Origin: JBEKUY01 sp049514555
Lineage (GTDB): Bacteria > Acidobacteriota > Terriglobia > Acidiferrales > UBA7541
Direction of reading: 5' to 3'
Assembly: GCA_049514555.1 (NCBI GenBank)
Contig: JBEKUY010000004.1
Span: 1-64,000, forward strand
DNA length: 64,000 nt
The notes under the pieces were generated by a model. That model worked only from the letters and a program-made list of their open reading frames with translations. It was not told where the DNA came from and ran no database searches. Each line of letters opens with the position of its first letter. Position 1 is the first letter of the stretch. Positions 1 through 7,375 of the stretch are shown piece by piece. The translations under genes were made by a program, and so were the position numbers.

Positions 1-896
1 GCGGTCCCGCCCGCGGGGGCAGCCTGCGTCAGGGTGACGGTGCAAGCGCTCGCCGCGCCCGAGGACAACGTCGTTGGGGTGCACGCCAAAGAAGACAGAC
101 TAGGACTGCCGCCCGTGCCCGAAGAGGCAGCTCGAAAGGCCACCATCTGTGCCAGGTAGTAGTCGGCCCGGCTAAACGTAAAGGTTGCAGCAAGCGATCC
201 CGCTGTTGTCTGCACACGATCCTCGGTGGCGGTATCCATGTTGTTGAGGACGGCTCGCCGGGTGAATCCCGTCCCGGCAGTAATCGAGCCAAAATTGCCC
301 GAGTCGTCCATGACCGCGCCGAAGATGAGGTCGCCGTTGGCCGTGGTCGTTGCGGGAGAGCTGGTCACGCCGTTGGCTGTCTTGGTTCCAGCGGCTTGAT
401 GTTTCGCGGTTGCATCCAGCGGAGCAGCCGTGGCAACACCGCTGTACTCGCTGACGATGATCCGGCGGTAAGCATCCGCCTGTCCGAATCTGACGGTCAC
501 GGTGTTGGCCCCCGAATGAATGTTGGGGGCGTAGAAGACTGCAAGTCCCTGGCGATTGTTGGAGTCAAAGTCGCTGGTGGCCAAAAAGTAGGTATTGCCC
601 CACGTGTCCGAGGCGCTGATAGACGAAGCCGGATTGTCTCCCCAACTCGCGGCGACAACGATGAGGTTCCCCCCGGCGTTGGGTGAACCAAAGGCCTGGG
701 AGATGGACGAACCAGCAGAATCGTTTGTCGAACCCGCGGCTTGCACGAAGTTTACGGCCGCCTGCGATGTTCCTGCCCACAGCATGAGGCAAGAAGCCCC
801 CGCGATGGCCGGAAGTGCCCGCAGGGCGATTCGGAACGCTGCCCCGATTTCTGCTAGGGGGCTCAATCTCATACAAATGACTGTTTGCTTAGACAT
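1..896 (-). CDS. Secreted beta-rich protein, 3' end cut by window edge
   Basis: The frame reads without a stop from an ATG at 896 to the window edge, so only the N-terminal ~298 residues are seen. A second in-frame ATG at 872 is possible. The N-terminus has a basic stretch, then a hydrophobic segment ending in an Ala-rich cleavage-like site (TSQAA), which suggests Sec export. The mature part is Ser/Thr/Gly/Ala-rich and shows the pattern 'NLIVV...SDTWGNTY...VFYAPN...SEYSGV'. A similar module occurs in the next gene downstream of its start (1598-3280). The visible part ends with the opening of an Ig-like segment (SLSSLACTPTTLSSG). I do not recognise a characterised family. Surface or matrix protein is an inference from the signal peptide and composition. 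Confidence 0.7.
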   Translation of the reverse strand, partial: MSKQTVICMRLSPLAEIGAAFRIALRALPAIAGASCLMLWAGTSQAAVNFVQAAGSTNDSAGSSISQAFGSPNAGGNLIVVAASWGDNPASSISASDTWGNTYFLATSDFDSNNRQGLAVFYAPNIHSGANTVTVRFGQADAYRRIIVSEYSGVATAAPLDATAKHQAAGTKTANGVTSSPATTTANGDLIFGAVMDDSGNFGSITAGTGFTRRAVLNNMDTATEDRVQTTAGSLAATFTFSRADYYLAQMVAFRAASSGTGGSPSLSSLACTPTTLSSGAASACTVTLTQAAPAGGT

Positions 897-1597
897 GTGC
901 ACACACTTTCTCCCTAGGGTTTTGCTTCGTCGACTTGACTGTTGAGCAAAGATCTCCCGTTTACGGGCCGGGTGGGACGGGGAACTCCTGACTCTTCTCG
1001 CAGATTCCTCACCCGGGACTGGGGCACATCATTCGGGGAGGTGTCACGCGAGGTGGCCAACGCTGGCCATGGCCACCACCTGGTGAGAATAATCTTGCAT
1101 CGGCGGCAAGGCAATTTGAGTTTCTTTGGTTTCACATTCACGTCGAAACACCATCTCGATCGGGGCGTTCCGCGGCCACGTTCACCCTACCAAGAAAGTT
1201 TCCCGCAAGACTGTATAGAAGAGAACAACTCGCGCTCTTTTAACCGAATGTCTAGGGAGGAATGACGTTCCGTACAAGTTCGGTCCAACTTAGGGAGAGA
1301 ATTCAGGAGAGAGAATCCGTCAGCGACGCCCAACGGAAGTGACTCGCGACCCTTGAAAATCGACCCTCGAGGAAGCGTTGAAGCAAAGCTGAAAGGGCTG
1401 GTATTGTCCCTCACGCGCCGGGTGTGCACCTCCTAAGGCCGAACGAGTGCAGGCAAACCGCATCGTCCTGAACAGCCTTGGGCGGCAATGGCAAGATGGC
1501 GGATGAATTGCTCTCGTCCGCCGGAAAGCCTCCAGCAGCGGCGCCGAAACGTTTTCAAACGGCCGCTGTATCTACGACACCGTGAAGCCCCGCCGGA
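897..1597. other. 701-bp intergenic region, no gene seen
   Basis: No convincing coding frame on either strand. The only structure I noticed is an 8-bp inverted repeat, GGTGGCCA at 1052-1059 and TGGCCACC at 1070-1077, with a 10-nt loop. It lacks a T-tract and lies far from both neighbouring stop codons, so I do not call it a terminator. The region presumably carries the promoter of the 1-896 gene, but no good -35/-10 pair was found. Confidence 0.5.
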
Positions 1598-3280
1598 TCA
1601 ATGGAACGCGGCGGCAAGCGAGGCCCACCAGGACACTGGACCGCCGGAAGTTGTCCAACTGAACGTCTCCGGACTCGTATCCGAGTTGTAGTTGTGCGCG
1701 AACCCGTTATTTTGATCCACCGGACTGACCGCAATCGTCGGCAATGTCGTGGCAGAATCAAAAAGCCCCGGAGATACTCCCACGATCGTGTTCGACTCGA
1801 CGGTGACGTCTGCAATGACCAGACCGCCTGCACTCCCCGGCGTCACCGAAGCCGAACTGAAATCGCCAGACACGGTCTGCTGACCAACGAGTGTGCCGAT
1901 CTTGTCGAAAGGCGACGCGGAGGCTCCCGTCACATCGTAGAGGACCACGGTCGAGCCCCCCGAATCATTCAGTCCCGCCATGGTGTAGGTCTGCACGAGC
2001 GTGGTGGAAGAAGATGCGCTTCTCGCGTAGAACATTTGCGCTTCTCCCGATGCTCCCGTTCCATGCACCGACGGACCGGTCGACGTATATGTGTTCGCGC
2101 CGTCATTTACGCCCGAAATCGTGTATCCGCTGATCCCGTGGAACACCGAGACGATCAGGTTCCCCGAACATGGGAACTGAATCGTGATGGGCGTCGGGCC
2201 AAAGCTCTGTGGAATGGAATTGTGCTGGATATGCACGATGCGAATCCCAGCCGGAGGCGCATTCCCCGCGCTTGCCGACTTCAGGGCGATGGCGATCGAG
2301 TTCCAATTGTTCGACGGCGACATCGTGAGCGCGGGGTTGATCGAGCCGTGTGCGGCCTGCACTTGATATTGCGCCACGGTGCTGTCCAGGATGTCCGCGC
2401 TGAGCAAGGTCCAGGGGGCCGATCCTTGCGTCCACGAGGTGATGGCATTCGAAGAGGTATCCTGCACCGCATACTGATAGATCAAGTCGCCATCGTTCGC
2501 CGTTGAGAGGCTCCCCGCCGCCACACTCGTGCCCGTCCCGCTGTTCGCGCTGTCGCCGTCGTCGGCGCTCGAGGTGGCCACGTTGTAGAACTCCGAGGCG
2601 GCGGCAGCGACGTGAGTGGGCGATCCTCCGGTGAAGGTGATGGTGATCTGGCGCGTTCCCGACGCCACGTCCAGAGCGCGGGCGAGCGCAACGAACTGGT
2701 TGCCGTCGTCCTTGCTCGTGACGATGGAGTAGGCGTTGCTTTTGTCGTCGCTGACCGTTGGCGTAGCACCGTAGCCGCTGCTGAAGGTGAATCCCACGAC
2801 GATGCAGTTCCTCATCTGTGTGCCGTTCGGAAGCTGGAAGGTGTAACTGCTGGCGACGTTGCCTACAGTGCTGGAGTTGCTTGTGTGTTGGACGAGAATG
2901 GGCGTCGCACCTTGCTGGGCCTGAATCGTATAGGTGGCCGCGGCCACAGCGCTGTTCGTAAACCCGCTGGCCACAGCGATGGCTTCAATCGTTTCCGTCG
3001 AGGAGACCTGAATTGCCGCCGTGTACATCGCGGATGATGTAGTCGGCGTGCTGCCATCAGTCGTGTAATGGATCGCCGCTCCCGGAGTCGTGTCCGTAAT
3101 GGTCACGGATTGCGCCGCTGGGTAGGTGCCTGCCAGCGGACTGAAAACCGGTGTGGCGGCTTGCCCTTGCGAAGGCGGTGGCGGAGCAGGGTTGGAACCC
3201 CCGCCACATCCACCGGCGAAATGCAGCGCCATCGTTGCCAAAACACCAAGCATCATGCGGTTTTTCAGGCATGCCCTCAC
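1598..3280 (-). CDS. Lipoprotein with chitobiase-like C-terminal domain and repeated beta modules
   Basis: About 560 residues. I start at a GTG at 3280 because GAAGGGG lies 8 nt upstream; an in-frame ATG at 3256 is the alternative. An upstream frame extension to 3517 is Arg/Pro-rich and unlike a signal peptide. The N-terminus is hydrophobic and ends in LHFAGGC, a lipobox-like site, followed by a Pro-rich linker, which points to a lipoprotein. Residues ~40-115 match the CHB_HEX_C-type repeat (PVFSPLAGTY...IHYTTDGSTPT...). Two copies of a ~200-residue module follow. Both begin with 'V.H.S' strands and carry NAYS/NTYTS turns, and they resemble the protein at 1-896. Function unknown; cell-surface binding is an inference. 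Confidence 0.7.
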   Translation of the reverse strand: MRACLKNRMMLGVLATMALHFAGGCGGGSNPAPPPPSQGQAATPVFSPLAGTYPAAQSVTITDTTPGAAIHYTTDGSTPTTSSAMYTAAIQVSSTETIEAIAVASGFTNSAVAAATYTIQAQQGATPILVQHTSNSSTVGNVASSYTFQLPNGTQMRNCIVVGFTFSSGYGATPTVSDDKSNAYSIVTSKDDGNQFVALARALDVASGTRQITITFTGGSPTHVAAAASEFYNVATSSADDGDSANSGTGTSVAAGSLSTANDGDLIYQYAVQDTSSNAITSWTQGSAPWTLLSADILDSTVAQYQVQAAHGSINPALTMSPSNNWNSIAIALKSASAGNAPPAGIRIVHIQHNSIPQSFGPTPITIQFPCSGNLIVSVFHGISGYTISGVNDGANTYTSTGPSVHGTGASGEAQMFYARSASSSTTLVQTYTMAGLNDSGGSTVVLYDVTGASASPFDKIGTLVGQQTVSGDFSSASVTPGSAGGLVIADVTVESNTIVGVSPGLFDSATTLPTIAVSPVDQNNGFAHNYNSDTSPETFSWTTSGGPVSWWASLAAAFH

Positions 3281-3532
3281 TGGAAACGCCCCTTCGATGG
3301 CCCGTCTTGCGGCGAATACATGGCGCCTGGGGTGCGGCGGGCGCCACAGGGAGAATTGCTGCGGCCGATCAGCACCAGGGCCACATCCACCTTGTCCGTG
3401 TTGACCTTCAAATCTTGCTCCCCAATCGGCCAGCTTTTCAACCAACATTTCCGTCTTAAAGTTCCGAGCCGAAGGGCGTACAAGGAAAACCCGTCGAAGA
3501 GACCCCGGCGATCGCAAAGAACCGGGCCTATG

Positions 3533-4666
3533 TCAGCCGGGACTGCGGAGCAACTGGCCGAGCACCTCGCAGACCTCGTCCATCTGTGCGTCGCTCATCC
3601 GGTTGAAGAAGGGCAAGGCCAATGTGCGCGCCGCGCTGCACTCGGTGACGGAAAGTTCGTGTCTCCGATAAACATCCGATTGGTAGATGGGCTGCAAGTG
3701 AATGGGCGCGAAATACCGGCCGCAGCCGATTCCCCGGGAAATCATCCCCTCTCGAATCCAGTCGCGCCGGTCTTGAGGAAGATGAGCGGCCAAGCGCACG
3801 ACGTAGACAAACCAACCGATTCGGCGGCGCGGCAGGCTCAGTGGGGGCAGAATGAGATGGGGGTCGCCGCTCAAACGCTCGTGGTAGCCGCGGGCAATCG
3901 CCTCCCGGCGGGTCAGAATGCCGCCGATCCGCTTGAGTTGTTCGATTCCCAACGCAGCATGCATTTCTGAAAGGCGGTAGTTGTAGCCGAGGTGCGAATG
4001 CTCGAACCAATCCTCGGAATCGCCGCGCCCCTGATTGCGCAGCGAGCGGACCAACGCGGCGACGACGGGGTTTCGGGTCACAACAGCTCCGCCCTCTCCG
4101 GTGGTGATTTGCTTGTTCGGATAGAAGCCGAGGACCCCCACATCTCCGAGAGCTCCGACCTTGTGCCCGTCGTACTCCGCACCGATCGCTTCGCAGGCGT
4201 CTTCGATAACGAACAGGCTGTGTTTGCGGGCAATGCGGATGATTTCCGCGAGTTCGGCAGGACATCCGAAGGTATGTACGACGAGGATGGCGCGAGTCTT
4301 CGGGGTGATCGCGGCTTCGATCGTGGCAGGATCGAGATTGAGGGTTCCTGATTCAATGTCCACGAAGACCGGAAGCGCTCGTTCGTACCGCACAGCGTTG
4401 GCTACGGCGACGAAGGCAAACGAGGGAACGATTACTTCGTCTCCTTCGCCAATGCCCAGCGCGCGAATGCATAGGTGGAGAGCGCCGGTGCCGGAACTGA
4501 CCGCAACTGCATGAGGAACTCCGATGTATTCGGCCAGCCCGCGCTCAAACTCCTCGAGCTTCGGCCCCAGACTCAAACGGGGGGTGCGAAGAACGCCGGC
4601 CACCGCGGCGATGTCCGATTCGTGGATATCGGGAGCGGCGAGCGGTATTCGCATTGCCGGCGTCAT
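3533..4666 (-). CDS. DegT/DnrJ/EryC1/StrS-family sugar aminotransferase (LegC/PglE-like)
   Basis: A 377-residue PLP enzyme, the usual length for the family. It transfers an amino group from glutamate to a 4-keto nucleotide sugar in the cytoplasm. Visible landmarks are SSGTGALHL (cofactor phosphate region), FVIEDACEAIGA, and the PLP lysine in NKQITTGEGG at about residue 185. The ATG at 4666 follows the stop of the upstream epimerase by one base (TGAGATG), which supports translational coupling. ATG at 4654 is an alternative. It is the third gene of a dehydratase-epimerase-aminotransferase operon, so the natural substrate is likely UDP-4-keto-6-deoxy-GlcNAc from the first gene. The exact product, and whether it belongs to a legionaminic-type pathway, are inferred. 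Confidence 0.88.
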   Translation of the reverse strand: MTPAMRIPLAAPDIHESDIAAVAGVLRTPRLSLGPKLEEFERGLAEYIGVPHAVAVSSGTGALHLCIRALGIGEGDEVIVPSFAFVAVANAVRYERALPVFVDIESGTLNLDPATIEAAITPKTRAILVVHTFGCPAELAEIIRIARKHSLFVIEDACEAIGAEYDGHKVGALGDVGVLGFYPNKQITTGEGGAVVTRNPVVAALVRSLRNQGRGDSEDWFEHSHLGYNYRLSEMHAALGIEQLKRIGGILTRREAIARGYHERLSGDPHLILPPLSLPRRRIGWFVYVVRLAAHLPQDRRDWIREGMISRGIGCGRYFAPIHLQPIYQSDVYRRHELSVTECSAARTLALPFFNRMSDAQMDEVCEVLGQLLRSPG

Positions 4667-4667
4667 C

Positions 4668-5840
4668 TCAGCCGGCCTTCGCCGCAACGGGCAAGCTGAC
4701 GGCACGCTTCATGAACAGGTCCTGTCCCAAGGGAACGCTCGTCAGCACACGCACGATCGTTTCCGCGGCGCGGCCGTCCCCATACGGATTGGTCATGCCT
4801 TCGAGAGAGCGGCGGAATTCGCCGCTCCTTACCAACCGGATTTTTTCCAGGATCGAGCCGACGTCCGCCGCAGCGTCCACGACGTTGAGGGCGCGTTCGC
4901 GGCCCTGTTGGCGCAGGCCGACATTCACGGTGGGCAGCGCGAAGGAGGGCGTCTCCATGATTCCGCTGCTCGAGTTGCCCACGAACACGTCCACGTGCCT
5001 GAGGAGGCTCCAATAGGTCAGCGCGTCCAGATTGACGAACACGCGTCCGCGCGGGTGGGCCGACAGGAAGGACTTGGTGCGTTCGACGAGAGACCGGCTT
5101 CCGGCGTCGGCGTTGGGGTAGCAGAACAGAATCTGCTCCGGGAGGGCGCCGAGCGCGGCAATCAAGGCGTCCGCTTCTTGAGCCGGGTCGCGCAGGACGG
5201 TCACGGGATGGTACGAAACAAGAATCGTCGGCTGGTCGAGACGCATCCCCAGTCGGCCTTCCAATTCTTCGCGGGAGTACAGGGTTCGGCGGCGCAGGTG
5301 GTCGAGAGACGGGGCGCCCGCTCGATGCACGCGCCACTCCTCTTCTCCCATGGCGATGATGCGGCGGCGCGCTTCGTGAGTGGAGGTGAAGTGCACGTGG
5401 CTCATCTTCGTGAGCGCGTTCCGAACGGCATCATCAATGGCGCCCTCGCTGATCTCTCCTCCTTCGATGTGCGCGATGGGAATGCGCAGCGCGAGCGCCA
5501 CCGAAGCGGGAGCCAGCATTTCGTAACGGTCGGCAATCAGCAGGAGCAGGTCGGGGCGCATTTGGCCCAGCGCATCGGCGAGACCCAGTGCGGCCACGCC
5601 GATGGTCTTGGCCATGCCCACGTCGGTGTCGGAACTCAGCAGGCACTCGATGCGGGCATCGATCCGGAAGCCGTCTTTCTCGATCTCCTGAATGGTGTTG
5701 CCGAACTCGGGCGAGAGATGCGACCCGAGGGCGAGAATCCTCAGGTCCACGTCCGGATGCTCCGAGAGGTCTTTCAGCGGCCAGTAGAGGTGGCTGTAAT
5801 CGGCGCGCGACGTGGTGATGACGGCGATCTTGCGTTTCAT
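4668..5840 (-). CDS. UDP-N-acetylglucosamine 2-epimerase, hydrolysing (NeuC/LegG-like)
   Basis: A 390-residue GT-B-fold epimerase. The start ITTSRADYSHL and the central HIEGGEISEGAIDD..RNALTKMSHVHF block are typical of the NeuC/NnaA/LegG branch. This branch hydrolyses a UDP-HexNAc with inversion at C2 to give a free ManNAc-type sugar for nonulosonic acid synthesis. The C-terminal GNSSSGIMETPSF matches the UDP-binding region of the family. Its ATG overlaps the stop of the upstream dehydratase by four bases (ATGA), and the aminotransferase follows directly. With those neighbours a LegG-type role on a 2,4-diamino-6-deoxy substrate is more likely than plain NeuC. That assignment is an inference. 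Confidence 0.88.
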   Translation of the reverse strand: MKRKIAVITTSRADYSHLYWPLKDLSEHPDVDLRILALGSHLSPEFGNTIQEIEKDGFRIDARIECLLSSDTDVGMAKTIGVAALGLADALGQMRPDLLLLIADRYEMLAPASVALALRIPIAHIEGGEISEGAIDDAVRNALTKMSHVHFTSTHEARRRIIAMGEEEWRVHRAGAPSLDHLRRRTLYSREELEGRLGMRLDQPTILVSYHPVTVLRDPAQEADALIAALGALPEQILFCYPNADAGSRSLVERTKSFLSAHPRGRVFVNLDALTYWSLLRHVDVFVGNSSSGIMETPSFALPTVNVGLRQQGRERALNVVDAAADVGSILEKIRLVRSGEFRRSLEGMTNPYGDGRAAETIVRVLTSVPLGQDLFMKRAVSLPVAAKAG

Positions 5841-6967
5841 GCCTTTCGCGCTCCAGCCAAGGAGATACTCAACTGCTCGAGCACGGCGCGGCTTGGCTGA
5901 TATTTAGGCACCATGCGCCGGATGGTGTCCAGGAGAGCCGCAAGATCGCGGCGGCATACAGCCCCGGCAAGCTCCCTCATGGCAGCTTCCAACGTGTCTC
6001 GCGGGATTCCTAGGCCGCTGACTCGGTGAATACTACCATCGGTGCCGGGTCCGAGAGATTCTCTTTCGGAAATGAGATCTTCCGTCATCTTGTCTCCGGG
6101 ACGAAGCCCGGTAAACGCAACGGAAATCTCTTGTGACGGCGCGGAGCCCGCGTTCCGAATCAAGTAGTTGGCCAGGTCCACGATCTTGATGGGACTGCCC
6201 ATTTCCGGGACGAAGATGCCGTCCTCGTTCTCCAGCGAGGCGACCTTCAGTATCACCTCAACCGACTCGAGCAGTGTGACGAGGTACCTGCGCACCCGCG
6301 GGTGCGTGACGGTCACCGGTCCGCCCCGGGCAATCTGCCCGAGGAACAGCGGAACGACGCTGCCTTGCGTACCCACGACATTCCCCATCCGGACGGCGCT
6401 CATGCGCGTTCCCCGGTTATTCAAAGCCAGCAGGATGAGTTCGGCGATCCGCTTTGACGCTCCCATCACACTGTGCGGATTGACCGCCTTGTCCGTGGAA
6501 ATCATGATCATTCGCGGAGTCTGGTGTTCCATTGCCGCGGTCGCCAGGCGGTAGGTTCCCATGGAATTGTTTCGCACGGCCGCGAAGGGATTGATTTCCA
6601 TGAGCGGAACATGCTTGAAAGCCGCCGCATGGAAAATGGTGTCGGGGCGATACTCTTCAAGCACTTCGGCAAGCAACGGGGCGTCGCAAACATCGCCAAG
6701 AAACGAAATGAACGGCGCTCGGTTTGAGGCGGCCGCGAGGACGTTCTGGATCCCATGGAGATTGTGATCGGAATGATCGAGAAGGATCAGCAACCGGGGG
6801 CCAGACGCAAGAATTGCCTTGGCCAGTGCAGAGCCAATCGAGCCGCCCGCACCCGTCAACAGGATAGTTTTGCCAGCGTTGGCCCCACTCAGCCGAACAA
6901 CATCGGTGTCGAGGAGCGGCCGGTGGAAAAGTTCTCTCCAACGGAAATCGTCTGGTTCTCTGCGCAT
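5837..6967 (-). CDS. UDP-GlcNAc 4,6-dehydratase, CapD/PglF/LegB type
   Basis: A 376-residue soluble extended SDR. It has the NAD motif TGAGGSIGSALAK (residues ~38-50), a Thr-Asp-Lys active-site block (STDKAVNPHSVMGASKR) and a C-terminal polysaccharide-synthase domain (TGLRPGDKMTEDL). The Met in MGASKR, where inverting enzymes have Tyr, is typical of the retaining PglF/CapD group. It forms UDP-4-keto-6-deoxy-GlcNAc. I choose the ATG at 6967 because GGAG lies 8 nt upstream; a TTG two codons earlier is also in frame. First gene of a three-gene operon. The membrane domain of FlaA1/WbpM-type relatives is absent. Confidence 0.9.
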   Translation of the reverse strand: MRREPDDFRWRELFHRPLLDTDVVRLSGANAGKTILLTGAGGSIGSALAKAILASGPRLLILLDHSDHNLHGIQNVLAAASNRAPFISFLGDVCDAPLLAEVLEEYRPDTIFHAAAFKHVPLMEINPFAAVRNNSMGTYRLATAAMEHQTPRMIMISTDKAVNPHSVMGASKRIAELILLALNNRGTRMSAVRMGNVVGTQGSVVPLFLGQIARGGPVTVTHPRVRRYLVTLLESVEVILKVASLENEDGIFVPEMGSPIKIVDLANYLIRNAGSAPSQEISVAFTGLRPGDKMTEDLISERESLGPGTDGSIHRVSGLGIPRDTLEAAMRELAGAVCRRDLAALLDTIRRMVPKYQPSRAVLEQLSISLAGARKA

Positions 6968-6984
6968 GGACAAGTCTCCGCAGC

Positions 6985-6990
6985 ATTATA
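6985..6990 (-). promoter_or_regulatory. Candidate -10 element of the dehydratase-epimerase-aminotransferase operon
   Basis: A perfect TATAAT on the minus strand ends 17 nt before the ATG at 6967. No good -35 box lies 17 nt further upstream, so this is at best half a sigma-70 promoter. A start point just before the Shine-Dalgarno GGAG would give a very short leader. Confidence 0.3.
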
Positions 6991-7375
6991 GGGGAAAGGC
7001 CGTGGTCATGCCTTTGGCCAAGCGAGCCTGGCTCGGAAGATGAGCCTGTCGGGGTGTAATGCCCCAAAGGGACGGACCTCAGTTGCTCGGCATGTACCTA
7101 ACTCGAGGAGCGCAGGTCCGAATCCGAAAGCTTCGACGGCCAGCCGCCCGATCCGATGCGAGGCCCATTCAGAGCGCATGCCAACAGGCGTACGCCGGGA
7201 CAGGGACACAACTTAGCTGGGGGGAACGGTGGCGCGCGGGCGGTAGGGAATCGCGGTGACCGGTTCCGCTGGCGCGAACAGTTAAGGTGCGGCTGTGACC
7301 AGGCGAAGCATAAGCGTGCTCTAGGGCCGGGGAGGAGGACTCATCGGCGTTCGCAGACGACTGAAGGGCGGGTAT
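6991..7375. other. Intergenic region, no gene seen
   Basis: About 385 bp between the dehydratase start and the molybdenum hydroxylase stop. Only short, atypical frames are present on either strand. No clear terminator hairpin with a T-tract was found after the hydroxylase gene. Confidence 0.5.

Noticed and set aside
1052..1077. Stem-loop GGTGGCCA...TGGCCACC
   Set aside because: Far from any stop codon, no T-tract, and overlapping internal palindromes; not a supported terminator.
3281..3517. N-terminal extension of the chitobiase-domain lipoprotein
   Set aside because: The extra residues are Arg/Pro-rich and would place the lipobox ~100 residues inside the protein. The GTG at 3280 has a Shine-Dalgarno sequence.
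4524..5900. Long (458-codon) plus-strand open frame
   Set aside because: Antisense to the epimerase and aminotransferase genes, which have clear family motifs.
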